This document shows, piece after piece, positions 6,857 to 14,590 of a stretch of 22,581 bases of DNA. The translations under genes were made by a program, and so were the position numbers. Numbering within the stretch: position 1 is the first letter of the stretch; every line of letters begins with the position of its first letter. This DNA comes from Caulobacteraceae bacterium. Lineage in GTDB: Bacteria; Pseudomonadota; Alphaproteobacteria; Caulobacterales; Caulobacteraceae. The notes under the pieces are model-generated. The model saw only the letters and a program-made list of their open reading frames with translations, was not told the origin of the DNA and did not search any database. The stretch spans positions 1 through 22,581 of the forward strand of contig CANGRP010000007.1 of NCBI GenBank assembly GCA_947456005.1, read 5' to 3'.

Positions 6857-8059
6857 ATGCACCTGGACCTGTCTGCTGAGGATCTGGCCTTCCGCGACGA
6901 GGTCCGCACCTTCCTCGACGCGAATCTCACGGATGAGCTCAGGCGGGCTGGGCGGCGGGCCACCAGCGTCTTCATGGACAAGACCTATAGCCTAGCATGG
7001 CAGAAGATCCTGCACGGCAGGGGGTGGGTCGCCCCGGCCTGGCCGGAGCGCTATGGCGGTCCGGGCTGGAGCGAGATGCAGCGATACATCTTTGCCGCGG
7101 AGTGCGCCCGAGCCGGAGCCCCCAGCCTGGCGCCCATGGGGCTGAAGATGGTCGGCCCTGTCATCATGGGTTACGGAACCGAGGATCAGAAGGCCCACTA
7201 CCTGCCCCGGATTCTCTCGGGAGAAGACTACTGGTGCCAGGGATATTCAGAGCCGGGCGCAGGCTCCGACCTCGCCGCCCTCCAGCTCCGCGCAGAACGC
7301 GAAGGCGATAGCTACGTCCTGAATGGGACCAAGATCTGGACCACCCATGCCCATTGGGCCAACCGGATGTTCTGCCTCGTGCGGACCCGGACGGATGGCA
7401 AGGCGCAGGCGGGGATCACCTTCGTTCTGCTCGACATGCAGACTCCCGGAGTCACGGTCCGTCCGATCATCACCCTGGCGGGGGAGCATGAGGTCAACCA
7501 GGTCTACTTCGATAACGTCCGGGTCCCGGTTTCGGGCCGGGTTGGGGACGAGAACCAGGGATGGACCGTCGCCAAGTATCTCCTGGAGTTCGAGCGCGGC
7601 GGGGGGTCTGCAGCTGGGCTCAAGGTCAGCTATGAGCGTCTCCGGGCGTTAGCGCGGGCGGAACGCAGCGATGATGGCGGCGCCCTGATCGATGACCCCG
7701 GGTTCCGGTCACGTCTGGCGGCCGTGGGGGTCATCCTCGACGCTGTGGAGATGACAGAGCGTCGCGTCCTGGCCGAGCTCGCCTCCGGCCGAAACCCCGG
7801 ACCCGCATCCTCCATGCTGAAGACCCAGGGTACGGAGACCATGCAGAAGCTGGATGAACTCGCGATCGAGGGGATCGCAGCCTACGCCGCCGTCGACCAG
7901 ATGACCGCGAGGGCTCCTGACGCCGGGCAGGACTTCGTGGGTCCCGAGCATGGTCTCACGAGCATGGCCCGTTATCTCAATAACCGTGCGGGATCGATCT
8001 ACGGCGGGTCTAACGAGATCCAGCGCGACATCATGGCGAGACTGGTTCTGGGGCTCTGA
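6857..8059 (+). CDS. Acyl-CoA dehydrogenase family protein
   Basis: This 400-aa protein should be an FAD flavoenzyme that introduces an alpha-beta double bond into an acyl-CoA. It has the three-domain acyl-CoA dehydrogenase layout: N-terminal helical domain (LAFRDEVRTFLDANL), FAD-contact segment (CQGYSEPGAGSDLAAL, about residues 127-142, with NGTKIWTTHAHWAN), and the C-terminal helical domain ending RAGSIYGGSNEIQRDIMARL. It resembles the large-subunit pimeloyl-CoA dehydrogenase-like group. The usual YEG glutamate is Gly here; Glu244 in LLEFERGG is a candidate alternative base, as in some other family members. ATG 6857 follows GGAGGA at 6845-6850; a GTG one codon upstream is less well spaced. 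The stop lies 3 bases from the convergent peptidase stop. The exact substrate cannot be told from sequence. Confidence 0.9.
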   Translation: MHLDLSAEDLAFRDEVRTFLDANLTDELRRAGRRATSVFMDKTYSLAWQKILHGRGWVAPAWPERYGGPGWSEMQRYIFAAECARAGAPSLAPMGLKMVGPVIMGYGTEDQKAHYLPRILSGEDYWCQGYSEPGAGSDLAALQLRAEREGDSYVLNGTKIWTTHAHWANRMFCLVRTRTDGKAQAGITFVLLDMQTPGVTVRPIITLAGEHEVNQVYFDNVRVPVSGRVGDENQGWTVAKYLLEFERGGGSAAGLKVSYERLRALARAERSDDGGALIDDPGFRSRLAAVGVILDAVEMTERRVLAELASGRNPGPASSMLKTQGTETMQKLDELAIEGIAAYAAVDQMTARAPDAGQDFVGPEHGLTSMARYLNNRAGSIYGGSNEIQRDIMARLVLGL

Positions 8060-8062
8060 GGG

Positions 8063-9343
8063 TCAGCGGACGCCTGCCTGAGCGAGGACCGCCAGCAGGC
8101 CTGCAGACATCCCACGGACCATCTCGACAGGCTCGACGTCGATCCATTCGTCGGGCGCATGCGCCCGGCCGCCACGCCCGCCGGCGCCTATGGTCACCGC
8201 CTCTATCCCCAGGCTCATGGGGATGTTGGAGTCCGTCGAGGACGTTTCTTCCTCGGCCGAGAAGCCCCGGTCGATGATGGCCGCGCGTGTGATCCGCACG
8301 ATCCGGCTGTCAGGTGATGTCCGGCCTGCTGGTCTTTCTCCGATCACGCCAAGGTCGGCCTGGATCGCCCCATAGGATGTGGAGCGGGCGGAGTTTTCCT
8401 TCGCCACGGCCCTCTCGACGGCCCTCCTGAAGTTCCGGTCGAGCTCGGCGAGCGCCTCTGGCGCCTCGGATCTCAGGTCGACCTCGAGGAAGACCGAGGC
8501 GGGGATGGAGTTCACGGAGGTCCCGCCGCCGACAACGCTGGCGGAATAGGTGGTCTTGGGGTCGGACGGGGGGGACAGGGCATAGAGGCTGCCTACGGTG
8601 TCCGCCATCGCGGCCATCGGGTTCACGATGCCAAAGGCGCCATAGCTGTGTCCGCCCGGGCCGGTGAAGGTGACCCGGTACCTCTTGGAGCCGACCCCTC
8701 GGGTCACCATCCCGGTGGGATCAGATCCATCCACCGAGAAGAAGGCGGCGATCCGACCCGCATAGGGCCCCTTCAGGAAGAGGTGCTTCATGCCCCGCAG
8801 ATCGCCGAGGCCCTCCTCACCCACATTCCCGACAAAAAGGAGGTCGGTCTCCGTCCTCAAGCCGGCGGCGTCCATGGCCCGGATCCAGGCCAGAAGGGTC
8901 GCGACGGAGCGGGTGTTGTCACCCACCCCTGGCGCCGACAGCCGCCAGCCTTCACGCCGCACCGTCACGTCGGTCCCGGCGGGGAAGACAGTATCTAGAT
9001 GGGCCGCGACCATGACGAAGGGCCCCTTTCCCTCCGTGCGTCGGCCCGGGCGTACACCGGTGACATTGCCTTCGGTGTCGATCATGACATTCTTGAGCCC
9101 GAGGGCCTCGAAGTCGGTCCGGACGGCGTTCGCCCTTTCGGTCTCTCCGAACGGCGGCGCTGGGATTTGTGTCAGTCTGATAATGTCGCGGACAGTGCGT
9201 TCGTGTTCGGCCGCTAGGACCTTCAGCGCCGTTGTGAACCGCCGATCCGACGATAGCCGGGCGACCTCAGCCTCCGGTGAGGCCAGGGCGGCGGCGGGCC
9301 CCAGGAGCAGGAGAGAGAGGCACAGCCAGAGGATGGAGCGCAT
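8063..9343 (-). CDS. Exported M20-family metallopeptidase
   Basis: This 426-aa protein is a predicted exported zinc aminoacylase or peptidase of the M20 family. Residues 1-22 form a signal peptide (MRSILWLCLSLLLLGPAAALAS). The metal and catalytic residues are visible: His115 and Asp117 in VAAHLDTVFPAG, bridging Asp142 in GVGDNTRS, Glu176/Glu177 in GNVGEEGLGD, Asp205 in FSVDGSDP, and His395 in GGRAHAPDEWID. A dimerisation insert lies between about residues 215 and 320 (GPGGHSYGAFG; VVGGGTSVNSIPAS; LEVDLRSE). ATG 9343-9341 has GGAAGA about eight bases upstream. It should act in the periplasm or outside the cell. It converges on the acyl-CoA dehydrogenase and diverges from the response-regulator unit. 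The substrate is unknown; family members cleave dipeptides, tripeptides or acylated amino acids. Confidence 0.92.
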   Translation of the reverse strand: MRSILWLCLSLLLLGPAAALASPEAEVARLSSDRRFTTALKVLAAEHERTVRDIIRLTQIPAPPFGETERANAVRTDFEALGLKNVMIDTEGNVTGVRPGRRTEGKGPFVMVAAHLDTVFPAGTDVTVRREGWRLSAPGVGDNTRSVATLLAWIRAMDAAGLRTETDLLFVGNVGEEGLGDLRGMKHLFLKGPYAGRIAAFFSVDGSDPTGMVTRGVGSKRYRVTFTGPGGHSYGAFGIVNPMAAMADTVGSLYALSPPSDPKTTYSASVVGGGTSVNSIPASVFLEVDLRSEAPEALAELDRNFRRAVERAVAKENSARSTSYGAIQADLGVIGERPAGRTSPDSRIVRITRAAIIDRGFSAEEETSSTDSNIPMSLGIEAVTIGAGGRGGRAHAPDEWIDVEPVEMVRGMSAGLLAVLAQAGVR

Positions 9344-9374
9344 GCTGGGTCTTCCGCAAAGGGGGACAGGTACA

Positions 9375-9418
9375 GCTAACCCGGTTAGCGTGTCTCAGAT
9401 ATGTGCGATATGGCTAAC
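9375..9418. promoter_or_regulatory. Palindrome GCTAACCCGGTTAGC plus a third half-site, possible operator
   Basis: In the 167-base divergent region between the M20 peptidase and the response-regulator unit there is a near-perfect palindrome, GCTAACCCGGTTAGC (9375-9389; 7-base arms around one base). A further GCTAAC lies at 9413-9418, 38 bases after the first in the same orientation. The palindrome is about 32 bases upstream of the peptidase ATG, so a bound protein could block or shape that promoter. It is not a CtrA box. I see no convincing -35/-10 pair for either gene here. Function is inferred only from symmetry and position. Confidence 0.35.
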
Positions 9419-9510
9419 GTCCGGGAAACCTTGATACAGAACCAACCAGTTACGCGCGCTCGTCATCATTCCCCCTGGTCGCCGCCCAAGAGGTCGACGG
9501 AGACTTGCCC

Positions 9511-10089
9511 ATGAACGGATCCGCCCGGATCAACCTTTCCAGCGCCAGTGTCCTGGTTGTCGACTACAATATGCAATCCGTGGAACTGCTTTGCGGGGTC
9601 CTCGACGGGTTCGGCATGCGGAAGTTCCAGCGGGCAACAAGCGTCGAAGAGGCCAAGGAGGCCTGCGCCGACGCCGTCTTTGACCTCATCCTGACAGACG
9701 CACAGATGCCGGGCGTGGACGGCTACGAGTTCATCCGCTGGCTGCGCCGCTCCCCGGAGGAGCAGACCCGGCTCACTCCGGCCATCGTCGTGACCGCCCA
9801 CACCCGCCGGAGCCAGGTGACCAAGGCCCGGGACTGCGGAGCTAACTTCATCGTCGCCAAGCCCTTGACGCCCAAGATCATCCTGGAACGCATCATCTGG
9901 GTCGCCCAGTCGACCCGCATGTTTATCGAGACTGAGACCTTCATTGGTCCCGATCGCCGCTTCCGGAAGTCCGGCCCGCCCGCCGAGTTCGGGACCGGGC
10001 GCAGAAGGGAGGACATAGAGGCCGCCGAAGCAGCCGAGACCCCAGAAGACTCCGCCACCGAGGCGACATCCCAGGAGACCATGGCGTGA
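9511..10089 (+). CDS. CheY-like receiver protein with atypical acidic pocket and Arg-rich tail
   Basis: This 192-aa protein is a receiver domain (residues about 13-130) without an output domain. The phosphoacceptor is Asp63 in LILTDAQMPGVDGYEF, with Thr in VVTAHT and the conserved Lys in FIVAKPLTP. The acidic pair that normally holds Mg2+ reads VVDYN, so the second acid is Tyr19; phosphorylation may be weak or altered. After the receiver comes a short segment FIGPDRRFRKSGPP and GTGRRRED, rich in arginine, then a disordered Glu/Ala/Thr tail. ATG 9511 follows GGAG at 9499-9502; an in-frame TTG two codons upstream is unlikely. Its TGA overlaps the next gene's GTG by 4 bases, so the two products probably work together. 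Caulobacter Cle proteins are receiver-only c-di-GMP effectors with Arg-rich segments; similarity to those is only a guess. Confidence 0.85.
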   Translation: MNGSARINLSSASVLVVDYNMQSVELLCGVLDGFGMRKFQRATSVEEAKEACADAVFDLILTDAQMPGVDGYEFIRWLRRSPEEQTRLTPAIVVTAHTRRSQVTKARDCGANFIVAKPLTPKIILERIIWVAQSTRMFIETETFIGPDRRFRKSGPPAEFGTGRRREDIEAAEAAETPEDSATEATSQETMA

Positions 10090-10532
10090 GCGAAGTCCGC
10101 AAGTTCCGGGTCAAGACCCGTCTTTCGAGCATGATCAAGGAGCCTGGTGGCATCCATGTCAGCGAGGCTCTCAAGCGCGGGCAGGCTGTCATCGCCAGCC
10201 AGACCGAGGTGTGCCTCGACCAGATCGACGTGTGTATCGCGCGCATCGAAGCGCTCTTCGCCGACCCGAAGGGAGATGCTGAGGAAATGTATCGGCTGGC
10301 CTCGGACGTTGTGACGCTCTGTGCTGTCATGCCCTACCCCGCGCTGGCGGAGGTGGCGCGTTCCCTTTGCGAGTTGATCGACCAGGCGGGCGAGACGGGC
10401 AGGCGCAATCCGCAGGCTATCCAGGTTCATATCGCCTCGATGAAGCTCCTGCATCGCACCGGGCTGGATGCTGCCGGCAGTCAGCAGATCCTCGACAGCC
10501 TCAACGCGATGGTCGCCAAACTCGATCGATAG
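10086..10532 (+). CDS. Small helical partner protein of the receiver, function unknown
   Basis: I do not recognise a named family for this 148-aa protein. It is predicted to be mostly alpha-helical and soluble, with no signal peptide or membrane helix. The middle (about residues 30-95) reads like a helical bundle with ASQTEVCLDQIDVCIARIEALF and YRLASDVVTLCAVMPYPALA. A C-terminal helix pair contains QVHIASMKLLHR. The start is GTG 10086 within the GTGA overlap with the receiver gene, so translation is coupled. A helical protein encoded with a lone receiver might be a phosphotransfer-like or scaffolding partner, but no HxxKG phosphotransfer motif is visible. The gene ends 9 bases before the convergent acyl-CoA synthetase stop. 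Confidence 0.75.
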   Translation: MSEVRKFRVKTRLSSMIKEPGGIHVSEALKRGQAVIASQTEVCLDQIDVCIARIEALFADPKGDAEEMYRLASDVVTLCAVMPYPALAEVARSLCELIDQAGETGRRNPQAIQVHIASMKLLHRTGLDAAGSQQILDSLNAMVAKLDR

Positions 10533-10541
10533 AGTCGGGGC

Positions 10542-12176
10542 TCAATCTTCGAGGCCAAGGTCCTTCAGGGCCCTGGTGCGTGAGGCTTTGTAGTCCACCT
10601 TGCCATTCGGAGCCCGGCCTATGCTGTCCACCACCACGAGTTCCCGCGGCGCCTTGTAGGCGGCGAGACGTCCGCGGACATGGGCGGAGAGATCAGCCAG
10701 TTCCAGTTCACGGGCGCCGTCCGGCTCGACGACCGCGCAGATCCGTTCGCCAAACCGGGCGTCGGGAACCCCCACCACAACGGCGTCCCGGACGTGCGGA
10801 TGAGTCTTCAGAGCCTCCTCGACCTCCTCGGGGAAGACCTTCTCTCCGCCGGTGTTGATGCACTGTGAGCCGCGTCCCAGCAGTTTGAGCGTCCCATCCT
10901 CGTTGACCTCGGCCCAGTCGCCCGGAACCGACCAGCGCTGGCCCTCGAAGGTCAGGAAGGTTTTGGCGCTTTTCTCGGGGTCCTTGTAGTAACCCATCGG
11001 CAGGAAGCCGCTTACCGCCACCAGGCCGCGTTCACCGGACCCGGGCGTAACCCGGCGACCATCCTCAGTGAAGACCGCACAGGTCGGCCCCAGGACGAAG
11101 GCCGCGGTGGCCGCCTCGGCCCCCGGGGTCGATGCGGAGGCGCCCAGGCCAACCGCTTCCGAGGAGCCAAAGGAGTCAAAGATCGTGGCGTTCGTACAGT
11201 GCTCCAGCAGGCCCCGCTTGTTCTCCTGGCTCCACATGGACCCCGAGGAGCTGATGGACCGGACGCTGGAGAGGTCCCATCGACCCGGTTCCGCCTCAAG
11301 GGCTTCCAGCATGGGTGTCGAGAAGGCCAAGCCGACGATGACCACGCCGTCCGCCTGCAATCGCTCCACCTCGTTCCAGAGTTCCACTGCGTTGAACCCG
11401 CGCGAGGGCAGGGTCGCCACCGCGCCGCCCTGATTCAGCGTGATGAAGGCGGAGAACTGACCTGTCCCATGCATGAGCGGACAGCAGACGAGGGTCACCG
11501 GAGGGCGGGGACCCTCAGGGTCTAGCCGGTCCGCCGCCCCCTGGACGCTCTCGATCGGCTCCACGCCACGCGCCGCCTGGCCACCGGCGCCAAGAACATT
11601 GAACAGATCGTCCTGCCGCCACATGACGCCCTTGGGCATGCCGGTCGTGCCGCCCGTGTAGAGCAATAGAAGATTGTCTCCGGAGCGGCCCCATGGCGCC
11701 TTGGCTGGACGCGCTTCTGGCGGGGCTGAAACCGCGGCCTCATAATCCACCGCCCAGGCGGGCGCAGGATGCCCGGGTTCGGCGACGGCGATCCACAGCT
11801 TGACCTTGGACAGGCGTGGCCGGATCGCCTCCAGGGTCTCGGTAAACCCGGCGTGGAAGACCAGGACCTCAGCGTCAGCATTGTCGAACAGGTAGACGAG
11901 TTCCTCGCCGCCATAACGATAGTTGGTGTTGATCGGGGCAAGGCCCGCCTTGAAGGCCGCAAAGTAGACCTCGAGGTACTCGGGCCCGTTGAAGAGGTAG
12001 GCGGCGACCTTGGCCTCGGCGCTCACCCCTCCCGCCGCCAGAAGCGCCGCCAGGGCGTCTGCCCGTGCGTCGAACCGCCCCCAGGTGATGACCCGATCAC
12101 CCTGGACCAGGGCGGGACGGTCAGGGGTCTTGCCGGCGATGGCCTCCCAGACTTCGGCGATCCTCCAGTCGGTCAT
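10542..12176 (-). CDS. Acyl-CoA synthetase, FadD-like AMP-binding enzyme
   Basis: This 544-aa enzyme should activate a carboxylic acid to its acyl-CoA through an acyl-adenylate. ANL-superfamily motifs are complete: the P-loop-like YTGGTTGMPKG at residues 173-183, FDSFGSSEAVG for adenine binding, GDWAEVNEDGTLKLLGRGSQ with the ribose-binding Asp and hinge, INTGGEKVFPEEVEEAL, and the catalytic lysine Lys526 in RAPNGKVDYK. There is no signal peptide or membrane helix. ATG 12176-12174 has GGGAGGA just upstream. It is the last of the minus-strand cluster, 74 bases after the VOC gene. That gap holds a short inverted repeat (GCCGAG 12221-12226, CTCGGC 12235-12240), so it may be partly separate from the genes before it. 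The chain type of the substrate cannot be read, although sterol or branched-acid ligases of this group look similar. Confidence 0.92.
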   Translation of the reverse strand: MTDWRIAEVWEAIAGKTPDRPALVQGDRVITWGRFDARADALAALLAAGGVSAEAKVAAYLFNGPEYLEVYFAAFKAGLAPINTNYRYGGEELVYLFDNADAEVLVFHAGFTETLEAIRPRLSKVKLWIAVAEPGHPAPAWAVDYEAAVSAPPEARPAKAPWGRSGDNLLLLYTGGTTGMPKGVMWRQDDLFNVLGAGGQAARGVEPIESVQGAADRLDPEGPRPPVTLVCCPLMHGTGQFSAFITLNQGGAVATLPSRGFNAVELWNEVERLQADGVVIVGLAFSTPMLEALEAEPGRWDLSSVRSISSSGSMWSQENKRGLLEHCTNATIFDSFGSSEAVGLGASASTPGAEAATAAFVLGPTCAVFTEDGRRVTPGSGERGLVAVSGFLPMGYYKDPEKSAKTFLTFEGQRWSVPGDWAEVNEDGTLKLLGRGSQCINTGGEKVFPEEVEEALKTHPHVRDAVVVGVPDARFGERICAVVEPDGARELELADLSAHVRGRLAAYKAPRELVVVDSIGRAPNGKVDYKASRTRALKDLGLED

Positions 12177-12250
12177 CTCGTCCTCCCGCTCAGCGCTTTT
12201 CGCTATTCAGCGGCGCGGACGCCGAGGAAGTCAACTCGGCCGCCGGTCAT

Positions 12251-13108
12251 TCAGAGGGGCGTCACGCGCTCCGGGTGACCCGACCACATCCAGGCCATGG
12301 TTGGACGGGAAACCCCCAGCATGACCCCGCCAAGGGTCGGAGGGTGGATCCAGATCTGGTCCGGTGACTGGTCGTCCCTGCGCCCCTCGGGCCGGTCGAT
12401 CGTCACCCCGCCAGGGGCGATCTGCTCTTCGACGCCCTTCAGGTCGGAGGCTTCGGCGAAGCCCATGTAGAAGCAGGCGCCTTCGCGGGAATGATAGCGC
12501 CCCATGGTCTTGTCCCGGTCGATGGGCGTGATCACCTCGAACCGGTGAAGCTGGCCAGCCCGGAAAAGGGTCAGGACCCCGGTGTATCCAAACATCTCCG
12601 AGGTGATGGTCGTGAAGACGGTCTCATCCAGACCGAAGGCGTCCCTGATCTTGGTCACGGCGCCTTCCTGGTCAGCTGCAAGGACCGTGGCTTCGTAGAG
12701 GAAGTCCAGCCGACCGGCTGGCGCTCTCTCCTCTTCGGGTGAGATCACGAAGCGGATCGGCGCCCCCTCGATCTCAAGGGTGATGAAGCGTCGACCACCG
12801 TCGGCCTCCACCTCCGCGCCTGACGCCTCGGCCGTCTGCGCCACGGCGCCGGGATCCGGAGAGGCGGCCCCTGCCGCCCAGACATGCCCCCGACCGCGGC
12901 GGGAAAGGGCGTCTGCAATCGGCCCCGCACCGTCCGGCTCCAGGAACTCGATGTCGGACCGGCCGACCCGGAAGACCCGCCGGACCGCCCCGAGGGCGGG
13001 AGCCCGCGCCCTCAGGACCTCCTCCGCCCCGAGGATGCGTCGCCATGCGGCGCCTGCGGCCTCTGAGTCGGGAGTGGCCACGAGCAGTCGGTCGACTTCC
13101 GTCAGCAT
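12251..13108 (-). CDS. VOC (glyoxalase-fold) family protein
   Basis: This 285-aa protein looks like two vicinal-oxygen-chelate modules. The N-terminal one starts LTEVDRLLVATPDSEAAGAAWRR and shows DIEFLEPDG near residue 55, the usual glyoxalase-like beta-alpha-beta pattern. The second half (about 125-285) has LDFLYEATVLAADQEGAVTKI and HRFEVITPIDRDKTMGRYH, ending with IWIHPPTLGGVMLGVSRP, as in large-substrate or lactoylglutathione-lyase-like members. Candidate metal ligands are His and Glu residues in HRFEV and IHPPT, but I cannot fix them. ATG 13108-13106 has GGAG eight bases upstream. It lies 3 bases after the glutamate-synthase-like stop, so they are surely co-transcribed. The acyl-CoA synthetase neighbour would suit a role in acyl-CoA or aromatic metabolism, which is inference. 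Confidence 0.8.
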   Translation of the reverse strand: MLTEVDRLLVATPDSEAAGAAWRRILGAEEVLRARAPALGAVRRVFRVGRSDIEFLEPDGAGPIADALSRRGRGHVWAAGAASPDPGAVAQTAEASGAEVEADGGRRFITLEIEGAPIRFVISPEEERAPAGRLDFLYEATVLAADQEGAVTKIRDAFGLDETVFTTITSEMFGYTGVLTLFRAGQLHRFEVITPIDRDKTMGRYHSREGACFYMGFAEASDLKGVEEQIAPGGVTIDRPEGRRDDQSPDQIWIHPPTLGGVMLGVSRPTMAWMWSGHPERVTPL

Positions 13109-13111
13109 GGT

Positions 13112-14578
13112 TCAGGCTCCTGGGTGAAGGACATTGAGAGGAATGCTGCGTCCTGCCGTCTCGACGATCCGCACATGCTGTCGCCCCAGTTCAAGGGCAT
13201 GCCGGCACCCACAGGAGTGGGCGATCATGTCGATCTCCCGATTGAGGCTTTGCACGTAGTTCAGGACCCGTATGGCCTTGTCTTCGACTACCAGACCTCT
13301 CTGGAGGCGGCGGTTGTGGGTCGCCACGCCGGTGGGGCAGGTATTGGTGTGGCAACGCATCGCCTGAATGCAGCCAATGGCGAACATGAACCCCCGGGCC
13401 GAATGAACGAAGTCCGCACCGGTGCAGAGGGCCCAGGCCGCCCGGGCGGGGGTGACCAGCTTTCCTGATGCGATGACCCGCACCCGGTCCTTCAGGCCGG
13501 CGCCGCGAAGGGCGTCAATGGCCATCGGCAGGGCCTCTGCAATGGGAAGGCTCATGTGGTCCATGAGAGTCTGGGGCGCGGCCCCGGTCCCGCCTTCGCC
13601 GCCATCGATCGTGAGGAAGTCCGGTGCATCCTGGGCGCCTCTCCGCAGGACGGCCTCGCACAACTCGGTCATGAAGCTTTCGTCGCCGAGGGCGGTCTTC
13701 ACGCCGACTGGCCGTCCGGTCAGGTCCCGCAGGCTGCACACCCGGTCGAGGAGCTGGTCAATATCGGCGATATCCGGATGTCGATTGGGGCTGATGGAAT
13801 CCTCACCCGCAGGTATGCCCCGGATCCTGGCGATCTCTGGCGTCACCTTCGCTCCGGGGAGGACGCCGCCCTTCCCAGGCTTTGCCCCTTGGCTGAGCTT
13901 GATCTCGAAGGCCTTCACCGAGCGTGCGATCTCCCGCGCCCTTTCAGGCGAGAACGACCCGTCGGGGTTGCGGACACCGTATCTGGCTGTCCCGATCTGC
14001 ATGATCAGGTCGCAGCCTCCTTCGAGGTGATAGGGTGAAAGGCCCCCCTCTCCGGTGTCCATCCAGCATCCGGCCAGCCCCGCGCCTCTGGAAAGGGCCT
14101 GGACTGCAGGCCTGGAGATCGCCCCGAAACTCATGCCCGAGATGTTCACCACGGAACGGGCCAGGAAGGCGTTTTCGCATGCCCCTTCGCCGATCAGGAG
14201 CGGCGGGGTGGGCAGCCTGTCTTCCTCCAGAACCGGGAAGGGATGGTTCACGAACAAAAGGGTCCCCGGCTCGCGGCGATCATTTGTCGACCCGAAGCCG
14301 ACCGCGCCCCCTTCGTTCTTCGCCTCCCGGTAGACCCAGGCCCGCGTCGCCCTGTTGAAGGGCATTTCTTCGCGGTCGCTGGCGAAGAAGTACTGGCGGA
14401 AATACTCGCCCAGCTGCTCCAGCCAATAGCGGAGGTGCCCGATCACCGGGAAGTTCCGAAGGACCGAATGCTTCTGCTGGGTCAGGTCATAGACAAGCAG
14501 CACCAGCAGGACCAGGGCGATGCCGAGCCCCACAAGGACGCCGACACTCTGGGTCAGGACGCCTGCGAGCCAGCTCAT
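13112..14578 (-). CDS. Membrane-anchored FMN-binding glutamate-synthase-domain protein
   Basis: This 488-aa protein carries the FMN and iron-sulphur domain of the glutamate synthase large subunit without the amidotransferase domain. A membrane helix spans about residues 10-30 (SVGVLVGLGIALVLLVLLVY). The barrel core shows NISGMSFGAISRPAVQALSRG, LSQGAKPGKGGVLPG, FLTIDGGEGGTGAAP and VIASGKLVTPARAAWAL. The 3Fe-4S cysteines are Cys403, Cys409 and Cys414 in GCIQAMRCHTNTCPTG. ATG 14578-14576 is 12 bases after the upstream paralogue's stop. With no glutaminase partner in the window, it is unlikely to be the normal ammonia-assimilating enzyme. Stand-alone proteins of this type are widespread but their reaction is mostly unknown. 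The electron donor and substrate cannot be seen from the neighbours. Confidence 0.92.
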   Translation of the reverse strand: MSWLAGVLTQSVGVLVGLGIALVLLVLLVYDLTQQKHSVLRNFPVIGHLRYWLEQLGEYFRQYFFASDREEMPFNRATRAWVYREAKNEGGAVGFGSTNDRREPGTLLFVNHPFPVLEEDRLPTPPLLIGEGACENAFLARSVVNISGMSFGAISRPAVQALSRGAGLAGCWMDTGEGGLSPYHLEGGCDLIMQIGTARYGVRNPDGSFSPERAREIARSVKAFEIKLSQGAKPGKGGVLPGAKVTPEIARIRGIPAGEDSISPNRHPDIADIDQLLDRVCSLRDLTGRPVGVKTALGDESFMTELCEAVLRRGAQDAPDFLTIDGGEGGTGAAPQTLMDHMSLPIAEALPMAIDALRGAGLKDRVRVIASGKLVTPARAAWALCTGADFVHSARGFMFAIGCIQAMRCHTNTCPTGVATHNRRLQRGLVVEDKAIRVLNYVQSLNREIDMIAHSCGCRHALELGRQHVRIVETAGRSIPLNVLHPGA

Positions 14579-14590
14579 GGAGCGTGCGCC

